From an uncultured Amylibacter sp. (GTDB taxonomy: Bacteria; Pseudomonadota; Alphaproteobacteria; Rhodobacterales; Rhodobacteraceae): a stretch of 64,000 nucleotides of DNA. Where the stretch lies: positions 2,132,501-2,196,500 of the forward strand of contig OY365738.1 in the NCBI GenBank assembly GCA_959347345.1, written 5' to 3'. A model generated the notes under the pieces. It saw nothing but the letters and a program-made list of their open reading frames with translations. It did no database searches and was not told the DNA's origin. Below, piece by piece: positions 10,201 through 17,873 of the stretch (position 1 is the first letter of the stretch; each line of letters begins with the position of its first letter). The translations under genes were made by a program, and so were the position numbers.

Positions 10201-10446
10201 GCAAATGATCCAAGAATCAATCTTCATAAAGATATAAAAAATATCCAAAAAGAGTTAAAAAAATCTGATAAGAACATCAGGTTGAATTCGTTTATAGTTT
10301 CAACCACACTACACGGTAGCGGTTCGTGGGTGGATACTTATTCAAAAGACTATTTTGAAACGCGTAATGTCTTTTTTCAAGACGGTGCAAATGCGGATTA
10401 TATCAATCGAATTATAAAAAAATCTTTAATGCAAGAGGGACAATAA
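7270..10446 (+). CDS. Type III-like restriction subunit (Res): DEAD/DEAH-type helicase with C-terminal nuclease-like region
   Basis: A 1058-residue SF2 helicase. Walker A ATGSGKT lies at residues 153-159, the motif II variant DEGH at 257-260, a SATF motif III follows, and motif VI QLFGRGVR is near 566-573. The C-terminal 130 residues look like the nuclease part: a proline-aspartate pair in YPDF (950-953) is followed after 15 residues by FIDPHG (967-972). This spacing matches the PD-(D/E)XK fold of type III Res proteins, but the expected D/E-x-K is replaced by D-P-H. Start and stop are fixed by one-base overlap with the methylase gene. With the upstream methylase and helicase it forms a three-gene restriction-like operon. 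Helicase assignment is secure; nuclease activity is inferred from position and the partial motif. Confidence 0.85.
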   Translation: MPRLSFQKKLVLNQWMLGLFGCETLELLADKLKDDAVEGYDENNVSYFYHTLVNNAIVRNISKDELMIYDENIYRHTQQLNKYRGTDKIQWKYFQYLALLFTEVYLDRYFRDSGGMLGALNDHVSAFNQDKSDADCIDEFAAADLRRIAFFQATGSGKTLLMHINIMQYEFYLKKRGRQNELNRIILLTPNEGLSHQHLAEFKKSAMLAKPFEKNSSGGFLDNQFIEVIDVHKLGDKMGDKTVDVAAFEGNNLVLVDEGHRGSSGEEWMKRREKLSKDGFSFEYSATFEQAISASRDKALEQQYAKAILFNYSYKYFYADGFGKDYKILNLDENHKDEATRRLYLTACMVSFYQQIRFFQDQPAAVKKYNLEKPLLVLVGARVNVGVQDVSDLEFFLCFLANFIKNESAAIADLDMIMKDEHGLYAGDKNIFSGAFDYLRGLNQDSADLLADMKLRVFHNAAGGAFTIEHLKGSGGEIALRLGDSKKPFGVINVGAAKKLVDKCKMNELFDVRERTFSQSYFRDINDITSSINVLIGAKKFTEGWSSWRVSTMGLLKVGQSEGSQIIQLFGRGVRLKGINFSLKRSSKSPKGSPQNAPLKYIKQLETLNVFGVQAGYMAQFRDFLAAEDASANNEIVDIILPLHCDYDESKNLKILRLNKDANYKQMGPRPVVGEKAEVNKVVLNWYPKVQANISNGAGEATEAERTRHKFTDRHIKVLDINQIFFDMQLYKNIRDRHNLNISRKHICDLLLDEDWYDIEIPPERMDFSDNIADDIARWQEIAESLMRKYSDRTYGRERMRWENKHLEYQDLKKDDKGNMLWDKDANQHQYVISVKADQENTIEDIKTLGTNISEWKLNDAGDFEPRVPQKFNLLSMVEHLYQPLIHLKKGTEHITIKPTALNDGEKDFVKDLGDYIKTHKDFLAGKELYLLRNQSRGAGIGFFKEVRFYPDFILWIVDGAQQYISFIDPHGLRNTNANDPRINLHKDIKNIQKELKKSDKNIRLNSFIVSTTLHGSGSWVDTYSKDYFETRNVFFQDGANADYINRIIKKSLMQEGQ

Positions 10447-10448
10447 AA

Positions 10449-10541
10449 ATGACTGAACCAACGTATAATTTAGACCAGAACATGTCGGACTTGCGCCAGA
10501 TAGTTGCGCTGGGCAAAAACAAATTATCAATCCCTAATTAA
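10449..10541 (+). CDS. Short ORF (30 codons), probable gene remnant after the restriction operon
   Basis: ATG at 10449, only 2 bases after the res stop, opens a 30-codon frame ending at TAA 10539-10541. It lies on the same strand as the restriction operon, and its last bases overlap the 3' end of the converging DUF5681 gene. The close coupling suggests that a real downstream gene once started here and was cut off when the DUF5681/methylase block became adjacent. I do not recognise the peptide and cannot exclude chance. Confidence 0.25.
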   Translation: MTEPTYNLDQNMSDLRQIVALGKNKLSIPN

Positions 10542-11331
10542 TCTTAAAACTTTTCGGTTTAGTGGGTAATATATCCTGTTCAATCCGCCGTTGCGTTTCT
10601 GCCCAGCGCGATATATCTTTTACCACCTTCTCAAGCGGTTCATTAAAGCGGTTTATAAGCGCTTGCTCCGTCACCTCTAAGAAATATTGGCAAAGATCAA
10701 TATTGTCTTTATTTATTTTAATCGCATCTTTTCCTTTTGGACGTTCGGCTTTATGAAATTTTATCATATCCTCGCTTACCTTTTTCTGCATCCATAATTT
10801 ATCCCAAAGTTTTTTAGCGTTCTGATCAAAAGGCCCTATAACCGTAACATCTCCGTTTTCAAGATCAAATATAATGTTGTCAGGATGGGGCAGGATTTCA
10901 TCTTCAATATCGTGACCATTCTTTTTGGCATCGGCAATCATTTTTTTGACAGTATTTACATAGTCAACTGCATCGTTAAGTGTCTGATCTTTCTCGGCCT
11001 TTTTTGTTTTTTCGGCCATCGCAAGGATTTCCATTAAAAGCTTTTGCGCACGAATATTACCTCTCGCGGCATTAATGGCGAGCGATCGCATCGCGGCTTT
11101 TATCATCGGTAACTTTATCGGTCCTGATTCATCTTTTACCGTCACCTCGCGGTGCGCCTCTTCAATAATAATATCAATAAACCGACTTGTTTGCTTGGGC
11201 AATTTATTCAGCGCACCTTTGGGACGGCCACTTGGATTGCCTGATTTGCCCTTTTTAAATTGGCTGGTTTTTGGTGGTTTTTTATAGCCAGTATCATAAT
11301 CAGCGATGTGGGGTATTTTGGGGCTATCCAT
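10534..11331 (-). CDS. DUF5681 domain protein, mobile-element associated
   Basis: A 265-residue protein. The N-terminal segment (about residues 14-42) carries the basic, Gly/Pro-rich pattern QFKKGKSGNPSGRPKGA typical of DUF5681 proteins, followed by a charged helical body. No catalytic motif or membrane segment is visible. In alphaproteobacteria such genes often sit directly next to a ParB-domain DNA methylase, as here: the start overlaps the 3' end of the methylase gene by 8 bases, so the two form one minus-strand operon. The function is unknown; a DNA-binding or packaging-related role is possible because of the basic N-terminus and frequent prophage context, but this is only inference. It converges on the restriction operon with its stop inside the short ORF at 10449-10541. 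Confidence 0.7.
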   Translation of the reverse strand: MDSPKIPHIADYDTGYKKPPKTSQFKKGKSGNPSGRPKGALNKLPKQTSRFIDIIIEEAHREVTVKDESGPIKLPMIKAAMRSLAINAARGNIRAQKLLMEILAMAEKTKKAEKDQTLNDAVDYVNTVKKMIADAKKNGHDIEDEILPHPDNIIFDLENGDVTVIGPFDQNAKKLWDKLWMQKKVSEDMIKFHKAERPKGKDAIKINKDNIDLCQYFLEVTEQALINRFNEPLEKVVKDISRWAETQRRIEQDILPTKPKSFKIN

Positions 11332-12139
11332 TTTTATTATCCTCTTCGTTTGTGTTTGTCTCGGCGCGATGAATTAACACCGCCTCGTCTTTGTTATAAA
11401 TTTCCCAACGCGCCAGAATCACATCGCAATAATGCGCGTCAAGCTCGCACAAATAACCTTTGCGTCCAGTTTTTTCCGCTGCGATAAGGGTAGACCCAGA
11501 CCCGCCGAAAAGATCCAAAACAATGTCCCCGCGCCCCGATACATCTTTAATCGCATCGGCAATCATCTGCACGGGTTTCACTGTCGGGTGCATTTTTAAT
11601 TCCTCCAAATTCGCCCCGCGATATTGCCACACATTGGTGCGATAACGCCCGTGTTGCCCAAGTTCAAAACTGTTAATATGCGGCGCGGTGCCATGTTTAT
11701 AGACAAAAATCATCTCGTGTCGCGAACGATAAAACACGCCCATCCCACCGTTGTCTTTGGCCCAAACAATCAGGTTTTTCAGCTCGCTATAAATGCCATC
11801 GGCCGCGTCCATAACCTCGCGGATATGCCGCCAATCCATGCAGATAAAATGGATTGAGCCATCAATCGCGTGGCGGGTTAGGTTCTCAAAAGTCTTACGC
11901 AGAAAGGCGGTGAATTCATTTTGGCTCATTTCACCCGATGCCATGGCGAACTCGGCGTGTTTGATTTTGCCCATGCCACTGACATTGCCATCAATCTTTA
12001 CATTATAGGGCGGGTCGGTAAAAACCATCTGCAATTTGCCACCATCCATTAATTTATCGACCGTGTCGGGGGCAAGGCTGTGTGCTGGAAACGCGATTAG
12101 GTCTTGTAAAAATATTAAAAAAGAGTAAAAGGGCATCAA
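11324..12139 (-). CDS. Adenine/cytosine-N4 DNA methyltransferase, N-terminally truncated (ParB domain missing)
   Basis: A 271-residue orphan methylase. DPPYN lies at residues 42-46 and the AdoMet motif DLFGGSGSTL near residue 213, giving beta-class order. Close relatives known to me are 420-460 residues long and begin with a ParB-like domain ending in a segment resembling CGDSLAP just before the catalytic domain. Here only a few residues (DLIAFPAHSLAPDTV) precede the catalytic part; they look like a ParB-domain start (LIAFP) joined directly to the post-ParB linker (SLAPDTV), as after an internal deletion. The first ten residues are hydrophobic and non-homologous, so the real start is uncertain. 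The catalytic domain itself looks intact and may still be active. The divergent zorA start is only 20-23 bp away. Confidence 0.75.
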   Translation of the reverse strand: MMPFYSFLIFLQDLIAFPAHSLAPDTVDKLMDGGKLQMVFTDPPYNVKIDGNVSGMGKIKHAEFAMASGEMSQNEFTAFLRKTFENLTRHAIDGSIHFICMDWRHIREVMDAADGIYSELKNLIVWAKDNGGMGVFYRSRHEMIFVYKHGTAPHINSFELGQHGRYRTNVWQYRGANLEELKMHPTVKPVQMIADAIKDVSGRGDIVLDLFGGSGSTLIAAEKTGRKGYLCELDAHYCDVILARWEIYNKDEAVLIHRAETNTNEEDNKNG

Positions 12140-12162
12140 AAAACAACAAGTAAGGTGTTATG

Positions 12163-13266
12163 ATGTTTGACGAACAGTTTGAAAAGATACTAGGGGCATT
12201 TCTTGATCCTATAAATCTTATAGTTGTTTTTGTTATATTTCTTGTATTTGTTGTGGGTTTATTTTTCTTTGTAAAAGAAAAAAATTGTGCGGTATTCCCC
12301 TCTCTTTTGACAACCATCGGTGTATTTGGAACGTTTCTTGGGATTTTTTTAGGGCTGCTTAATTTTGATGTAACCAATATTGACGAAAGTGTAACAAATT
12401 TATTGGAAGGATTAAAAACTGCGTTTCTAAGTAGTATTGAAGGTATGTTTGCGGCGGTTCTGTTTAGAGTTATTCTTCTTTTTCGGCAAGGAAAAAATCC
12501 CACAGAGGTTTTGTCAGAAAGTATAGCAGACGCAAATTCAAGTTCAATTCGTGATGCTCTGGAAAAATTTATCAAAGACCTTAATGAAGGTTTGACCGCG
12601 CAGTTGGGCGAAAATTTTAAACAATTAAACGAATCTATCGGTAAAATGGTGGAATGGTTGGATATTCATAAAGAGTTTATGGAAAAGACCACAGGTATAA
12701 TTGAAAATGCCAGAGATGCCTTGCAAAGCAGTGCAGAGTCTTTGCAAAAAGTGGAGCAGGCGGCTGTACCTCTTGCTGATAATATAGACCACTTGGGGCA
12801 AGTTATTAAAACGGCTGATGAACAAATACAGACATTAAAAACCACGCTTACCGATATTGGCGGTTTGGGCGAGCAAGCGAAAACAGTCTTTCCTGCCTTG
12901 CAAGAGGGTATCAATGAAATGACTACACAGATGAACACCGCCTTAACACAAGCGATGCAAAATGTTCAAGAAAGCATAACTAAAACGTCAGAGAGCATGG
13001 AAGAAAATATAAATACTCTAAAAACAAAATTGAGTGAAACAACCCAAGATGTGGCGGACGCGGCAAAAGAAACTCAAAATAAAATAGAAGGCAATTTTAC
13101 TGCCTTTGACCAGCAATCCACCGAAGTGATGAGCCGTGCATTACAAGAGCTGGGCAATCAGTTGACCTCTATATCAAGTAAATTAGCAAATGATTATGAT
13201 GGACTTGCCACAGGGGTAGAAAGACTTAACGCGCTTTTGGCAAAATTAGAGGCTAACAAAAGTTGA
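12163..13266 (+). CDS. zorA: ZorA, MotA/ExbB-like proton-channel protein of a Zorya defence system
   Basis: About 367 residues. The first hydrophobic helix covers roughly residues 15-40; two more helices follow around 48-70 and 95-118, and the segment TTIGVFGTFLGIFLGLL is characteristic of ZorA within the MotA/TolQ/ExbB family. From residue 130 to the end there are no membrane segments but heptad-like, Gln/Thr/Glu-rich helix, the intracellular tail proposed to carry the infection signal. The tail is short compared with type I ZorA. Two adjacent ATGs exist (12160 and 12163); the second is better placed after the AAGGTG site at 12152-12157. The 3' end overlaps zorB (TTGA). DNA is AT-rich relative to the core genes. 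ZorA and ZorB are expected to form an inner-membrane, ion-driven complex anchored to peptidoglycan. Confidence 0.85.
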   Translation: MFDEQFEKILGAFLDPINLIVVFVIFLVFVVGLFFFVKEKNCAVFPSLLTTIGVFGTFLGIFLGLLNFDVTNIDESVTNLLEGLKTAFLSSIEGMFAAVLFRVILLFRQGKNPTEVLSESIADANSSSIRDALEKFIKDLNEGLTAQLGENFKQLNESIGKMVEWLDIHKEFMEKTTGIIENARDALQSSAESLQKVEQAAVPLADNIDHLGQVIKTADEQIQTLKTTLTDIGGLGEQAKTVFPALQEGINEMTTQMNTALTQAMQNVQESITKTSESMEENINTLKTKLSETTQDVADAAKETQNKIEGNFTAFDQQSTEVMSRALQELGNQLTSISSKLANDYDGLATGVERLNALLAKLEANKS

Positions 13267-14042
13267 GCAATATCCACCCCTCATTCCAAGATGAAAACGA
13301 AAGCGACCATTGGATTTCTGTTGCCGATATGATGGCAGGGTTAATGGTGATTTTTTTGTTTATCGCCATTAGCTATATTCTTTTTAAGGATGAGGAAATA
13401 GCACCCATTCCAATTGTAGATACTTTGGAAGATGTGCCACAAGACCCCGTACAAGATTACCAACAAAATCTGGAAGATTGGAAGAAAAAACTAGCAGAAT
13501 TGATTAAGGCACAGGAAATTGAACGTGCTATTTTTATTGCATTAGAAGAAGAATTTAAAAACGACCTGCCCACATGGGGTGCAGAGCTTTCGCGTGATTT
13601 AACGATTTTGTTCAAATCGCCTGACATCTTATTTGATACAAACAGTGCAAAACTTAAACCCCGCTTTGAAGAGGTCTTAAGTGACTTTATCCCACGCTAT
13701 TTAAAGATTTTGTCCCAGTTCAAAATCAGTATTGAAGAAATCCGTATTGAAGGGCATACATCATCAAAATGGGGTGATGCAAATCCGATAGTGGCTTATT
13801 TTAATAATATGGAACTATCGCAAAGTCGTACTCGTGCGGTATTAGAATACAGCCTTTCCAAAACAGGTGCATGGAATGGTCATGCTTGGGCGCGTCCTTT
13901 GCTAACCGCCAATGGGCTATCTTCCAGCCGATTGGTCAAGCCAGATGGCATAGAAAACCCAGAGCTTTCGCGCCGTGTAGAGTTCAAAATCCGCACCAAA
14001 GTAAAACAAGAAATCTTAAACATATTGGAAGAATTGCAATGA
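13263..14042 (+). CDS. zorB: ZorB, MotB/OmpA-like peptidoglycan-anchoring stator protein of Zorya
   Basis: A 259-residue protein with one N-terminal membrane helix (about residues 20-40). The helix begins ISVADMMAGLM; Asp22 is in the position of the proton-carrying aspartate of MotB/ZorB. A coiled-coil linker follows, then an OmpA-like peptidoglycan-binding domain in the C-terminal half with IEGHTSS near residue 162 and the closing RRVEFKI. The start is TTG at 13263, overlapping the zorA stop by four bases (TTGA), which indicates translational coupling. Its own stop overlaps the next gene (ATGA). It should sit in the inner membrane with the C-terminal domain in the periplasm, pairing with ZorA. 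Confidence 0.87.
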   Translation: MSNIHPSFQDENESDHWISVADMMAGLMVIFLFIAISYILFKDEEIAPIPIVDTLEDVPQDPVQDYQQNLEDWKKKLAELIKAQEIERAIFIALEEEFKNDLPTWGAELSRDLTILFKSPDILFDTNSAKLKPRFEEVLSDFIPRYLKILSQFKISIEEIRIEGHTSSKWGDANPIVAYFNNMELSQSRTRAVLEYSLSKTGAWNGHAWARPLLTANGLSSSRLVKPDGIENPELSRRVEFKIRTKVKQEILNILEELQ

Positions 14043-14902
14043 AGGATTTTACGTTAGACTTAAAAAATTTAGAGGCTATCCGTAAAAGGATAGGTGCGAA
14101 ATTAACAAAGAATGAATTTAAAGGGGCAGGCTTGCCCCCAATGGATGTGGCAGTTGATAAAGAACTTCGCAAGGGAATAGAGGTAAAGAGTCTTGATGAG
14201 ATAGAAACCCAAGATGGACTGTTTGTTCATAAAGGGCGACAAATTGTAATTTATATCAATGACCACACCTATATAGGGTGTGAAAGTGTTATGCAAGATC
14301 CCAACAACGGAAAGAAAGTGCATCTATATGAATGTGAAACAATTGCTAAAATGAGAGCAGACGGCCGTTTTGATCGTTATATTAAAATCATGCCAGAGGA
14401 TAATAAATATCCAATTGATGATAAAAGCAGTCAAGGAATAGAGGTAAAACTCTATCCTTGTCAGAACTGCTTGAAGGCTTTGGACTATAAGAGGTTTAAA
14501 ACATCGCTGGTTGATTCTGTTAAAGAATTTCTGGATGCCTTTGACGCTGAAGAATTTTTTAGAGATTATTCAACATTTTTTATAAGAAAACCGAAACATA
14601 GCAACGTAACTGTTCCTTATACTGGTTATTCAAAAGGCTGGCATAAAATTTCCCGAGAATTCAGAGAACGAAACGGTTGGATTTGTGGCGGATGCGGGGT
14701 TAATCTTTCGCAAAAAAAGTATCATGGAATTATTCATGCCCATCATATTAGTGGTGTCAAATATGATGAGAGCGATGAAAATTTAAAGTGTCTTTGTATT
14801 GTTTGCCATGCTAAACAGCCCCATCATGGACACATGAAACATAACGCAGATAAATATAAAAGCCTTATAAGAAGGTTACGCCGCGAGCAAGGTTTGGAAT
14901 AG
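14039..14902 (+). CDS. zorE: ZorE-like HNH endonuclease, effector of type II Zorya
   Basis: A 287-residue protein starting at ATG 14039, which overlaps the zorB stop (ATGA); a longer frame from 13871 only reads through zorB and is rejected. The C-terminal third is an HNH nuclease: CGGC at 216-219, HAHHISG at 233-239, Asn248, then CIVCH at 253-257, giving paired zinc cysteines and the His-Asn-His core. The N-terminal 190 residues are unassigned but contain another CQNC pair at 141-144. A zorA-zorB-HNH order without zorC/zorD is the layout of type II Zorya, in which ZorE is a DNA-nicking effector. The close fit of context and motif makes this assignment good, though the N-terminal part was not compared with known ZorE proteins. 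Confidence 0.82.
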   Translation: MKDFTLDLKNLEAIRKRIGAKLTKNEFKGAGLPPMDVAVDKELRKGIEVKSLDEIETQDGLFVHKGRQIVIYINDHTYIGCESVMQDPNNGKKVHLYECETIAKMRADGRFDRYIKIMPEDNKYPIDDKSSQGIEVKLYPCQNCLKALDYKRFKTSLVDSVKEFLDAFDAEEFFRDYSTFFIRKPKHSNVTVPYTGYSKGWHKISREFRERNGWICGGCGVNLSQKKYHGIIHAHHISGVKYDESDENLKCLCIVCHAKQPHHGHMKHNADKYKSLIRRLRREQGLE

Positions 14903-14952
14903 CCCCCTTGATCTTGCAGGAAAACCAAAACCCGCACAAGAATGGTTTTTTA

Positions 14953-15029
14953 TGGCGGACCGAGGAGGATTCGAACCCCCGACCCCTTGATTCGTAGTCA
15001 AGTACTCTATCCAGCTGAGCTATCGGTCC
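14953..15029 (-). tRNA. tRNA-Arg (anticodon ACG)
   Basis: The reverse strand reads as a complete 77-nt cloverleaf: acceptor GGACCGA pairing with TCGGTCC, an anticodon stem CTTGA/TCAAG around loop CTACGAA with anticodon ACG, the T-loop GTTCGAATC, discriminator G and encoded CCA. Its 3' end points toward the defence island, the orientation in which integrases usually use tRNA ends as attachment sites. No second copy of the tRNA 3' end was noticed inside the window. Confidence 0.95.
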
Positions 15030-15096
15030 GTAACTGGCATTTAGCGGTTATTGCACGGGTTTGCAATAGTTTTTTACGGCTTTAATAAAAAAACCG

Positions 15097-16734
15097 CTAC
15101 TGCGCCAAATTTTCATCAGCAATACTATCAAACGCGGCCTTTATCAGGGCGCGAGTATAAGGGCTGTTCGGCTTAGCAAAGACCGCCTTTGTCGTGCCGC
15201 TTTCCACAACATCCCCCTTACGCATCACCAAAACATTATGCGAAATCGCGCGTACCAGTTTCAAATCATGGCTGATAAAAACATAGGCAATATCGTATTT
15301 TTTCTGCAAATCGCGCAGCAAGGCAATGATTTGAATTTGCACGGTGCGGTCTAATGCGGAGGTTGGCTCGTCCAAAATAATCATCTTTGGCTTTAAAATT
15401 AACGCCCGCGCGATGGCGATTCTTTGGCGTTGCCCGCCAGAGAATTCGTGCGGATACCGCCCCGCCATATTCTGTTCCAACCCGACCTCTTGCAAAATAG
15501 CGCGCACCTGTTTGTCGGTTTCTGCTGCATCAGACAGCCCATGAACCGCGCTACCCTCAGCAATAATCTGGCGCAGAGTCATCCGTGGCGACAGACTCCC
15601 ATACGGGTCTTGAAACACCATCTGCATATCGCGGCGCAGGGGTTTCATTGCACGATTATTCAGCGATTGGATTTCGCGACCCATAAAAACGATACGCCCG
15701 TCGGACGGCAAAAGCCGCATCAAACCCAGCCCCAGTGTGGTTTTGCCTGAGCCTGATTCGCCAACCACACCCAAAGTCTCACCCCGTCGCAGGGTAAAGC
15801 TGACATCATTCACCGCTTTGACAAAGCCACGAGTCCTCTGCAACAACCCGCGTTTAATCGGAAACCAAATCCGCAGGTTTTCCACTTGCGCCACCACTTC
15901 GGCGTTTTTTTTAGGGGCGGGCATTGTGCCTTTCGGCTCTGCCGCCAGCAGTTTTTTCGTATAGGGGTGTTGCGGTTTGGTAAAGATTTGATGGACAGAA
16001 TTATGCTCGACAATCCGCCCGTCCTGCATCACATAAACTCGGTCGGCAATACGCCGTACAACCGATAAATCGTGGGTTATGAACAACATCGCCATGCCCT
16101 CGCGTTTTTGGATTTCCGCCAGCAGGGTTAAAATTTGCGCTTGAATGGTGACATCCAGCGCGGTAGTCGGCTCGTCCGCAATTAACAAATCGGGCTTGTT
16201 CGCCAGCACCATGGCTATCATAACCCGTTGCCGTTGCCCGCCAGATAATTGATGTGGATAGGCGTTTATTCGCAGGGGCGGGTCGTCAATCCCAACCTGT
16301 TCCAACAGGCGCAGGGATTCCTGCATCGCCCGCGCACCGCGTAGGTTTTGATGCAAGGACAGTGCCTCTGCCAACTGGCGACCGACGATATGAAGGGGGT
16401 TAAGCGAGCTCATCGGTTCTTGGAAAATAAAGCTAATCCGTCCGCCGCGATGTTGGCGCAAGGTCAATTCATCGGCGGTTAATAAATCCTGCCCGCCATC
16501 CTGCTCTCCGTATAAAACCTGCCCCGATATATCGGCGGTTTTCGGCAATAGGCGCACAACGGAAAGCGCACTGACCGATTTGCCAGAGCCCGATTCGCCG
16601 ACCAGTGCAACAGTCTCGCCTGCTTTTATATCAAAGCTGATATTATCCACGGCCTTTGTCACACCGAACCGCACCGATAAATCACGAACATCTAGCAGGG
16701 GTTTTTTAGCGGGGTTTTTAGTGGGCTTTTTCAT
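15097..16734 (-). CDS. yejF: Peptide/microcin C-type ABC transporter, fused double ATPase YejF
   Basis: A 545-residue protein with two complete ABC ATPase domains. The first has GESGSGKS at 46-53 and an LSGGQRQR signature near 164; the second has GESGSGKT near 326 and FSGGQRQR near 437, each with Walker B and switch histidine. Each domain ends with the oligopeptide-transporter C-terminal extension (QHPYTK and NSPYTR). This fused form is typical of YejF, which powers uptake of microcin C-like and other oligopeptides. It is the last gene of a minus-strand operon yejA-yejB-yejE-yejF; its start overlaps the yejE stop by four bases. It acts at the cytoplasmic face of the inner membrane. Confidence 0.93.
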   Translation of the reverse strand: MKKPTKNPAKKPLLDVRDLSVRFGVTKAVDNISFDIKAGETVALVGESGSGKSVSALSVVRLLPKTADISGQVLYGEQDGGQDLLTADELTLRQHRGGRISFIFQEPMSSLNPLHIVGRQLAEALSLHQNLRGARAMQESLRLLEQVGIDDPPLRINAYPHQLSGGQRQRVMIAMVLANKPDLLIADEPTTALDVTIQAQILTLLAEIQKREGMAMLFITHDLSVVRRIADRVYVMQDGRIVEHNSVHQIFTKPQHPYTKKLLAAEPKGTMPAPKKNAEVVAQVENLRIWFPIKRGLLQRTRGFVKAVNDVSFTLRRGETLGVVGESGSGKTTLGLGLMRLLPSDGRIVFMGREIQSLNNRAMKPLRRDMQMVFQDPYGSLSPRMTLRQIIAEGSAVHGLSDAAETDKQVRAILQEVGLEQNMAGRYPHEFSGGQRQRIAIARALILKPKMIILDEPTSALDRTVQIQIIALLRDLQKKYDIAYVFISHDLKLVRAISHNVLVMRKGDVVESGTTKAVFAKPNSPYTRALIKAAFDSIADENLAQ

Positions 16735-17873
16735 ACCACACCCCCATCGCCTATATCAAAAGTTTTGCGCGGGTCAAAGGCATCGCGAACCCCCTCAAAC
16801 ATAAATACCAGCAGGGACAGCATAATGGCAAAGGTGAAAAACGCGGTGAATCCCAGCCACGGCGCGTGTAAATTATTCTTTGCCTGCAACGCCATTTCAC
16901 CCAAAGACGGATAGGATACAGGCAACCCAAATCCCAGAAAATCCAGCGAAGTCAGTGTGCCAATCGCCCCCGTAATTAAAAACGGCAGGAACGTCAGGGT
17001 TGCCACCATAGCATTCGGCAACAGGTGGCGATACATAATTTGCCAATCTGCCACACCCAGCGCACGGGCGGCGCGAACATATTCAAAATTCCGCGCCCGC
17101 AGGAATTCGGCACGTACCAATCCCACCAGCCCAGTCCAACTGAACAAAGTAATCAGCGCCATTAAAATCCAGAAATTCAACGTGAAAATCGCAGAGAAAA
17201 TAATAATGATATAGAGCGCAGGCAGGCTATCCCAAATCTCCACCAGCCGTTGAAACACCAAATCCACCCAACCTCCGAAATAGCCCATGGCCGCCCCCGC
17301 CATAATCCCAATCAGGGAAGAGAAAAACACAACCGTCAGCCCAAAGATAGTGGAAATCCGAAACCCGTAAATCACGCGGGCGACAATATCGCGGGTTTGG
17401 TCGTCCGTGCCAAGCCAATGTTGCCAATTCGGCGGGCTTGGCGCGACCAGAACATCGTAATTTATCGTGTTAAAACTATACGGAACAGGTGGCCAGAGTA
17501 TCCAACCTTGTTTTATTTCCTCACCATTCGCATCCAGCAAATTGCCCGCGTTTAAATCCGCCAGCGTTTCGCTCGGGGTGATTAAACACGCGGGCATACC
17601 GCCCGTTTTAATCAAACATTGCACTTCGGGGGCGGGGTATTCTGCCTCGGTTTTGAACTCGCCACCGAAATCAACTTCGGTATAAGTTTGCGCAATCGGC
17701 ATATACAACCCACCACGAAACACAACCAGCAGGGGGCGGTCGTTGGCAATGACTTCGGCAAACAGGGTTGCGATAAAAATTCCCAAGAATATCCACAATG
17801 CGTAAAACGCACGGCGATTTGCGCAGAAATTACGCCAGCGACGGGCGGCCAGTGGGGATTTAAACAGGGTCAT
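16731..17873 (-). CDS. yejE: Peptide ABC transporter permease YejE
   Basis: A 380-residue permease of the oligopeptide (DppC/OppC) type. One membrane helix lies near residues 25-45, then a long periplasmic segment, then five helices in the C-terminal half. The coupling loop for the ATPase is visible as RAARALGVADWQIMYRH around 265-285. The long periplasmic insertion with paired cysteines (CLIKTGGMPACL) is usual in YejE. It pairs with YejB to form the channel; four-base overlaps with yejB and yejF show tight translational coupling. Confidence 0.93.
   Translation of the reverse strand: MTLFKSPLAARRWRNFCANRRAFYALWIFLGIFIATLFAEVIANDRPLLVVFRGGLYMPIAQTYTEVDFGGEFKTEAEYPAPEVQCLIKTGGMPACLITPSETLADLNAGNLLDANGEEIKQGWILWPPVPYSFNTINYDVLVAPSPPNWQHWLGTDDQTRDIVARVIYGFRISTIFGLTVVFFSSLIGIMAGAAMGYFGGWVDLVFQRLVEIWDSLPALYIIIIFSAIFTLNFWILMALITLFSWTGLVGLVRAEFLRARNFEYVRAARALGVADWQIMYRHLLPNAMVATLTFLPFLITGAIGTLTSLDFLGFGLPVSYPSLGEMALQAKNNLHAPWLGFTAFFTFAIMLSLLVFMFEGVRDAFDPRKTFDIGDGGVV

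Noticed and set aside
1256..10446. BREX or DISARM system
   Set aside because: No pglZ, brxC, brxL, drmA, drmB or drmC homologue is visible; only the helicase and methylase types overlap with those systems.
13871..14038. Longer N-terminus for the HNH nuclease gene
   Set aside because: The extra 56 codons lie in zorB coding sequence in another frame; ATG 14039 with the ATGA overlap is the natural start.
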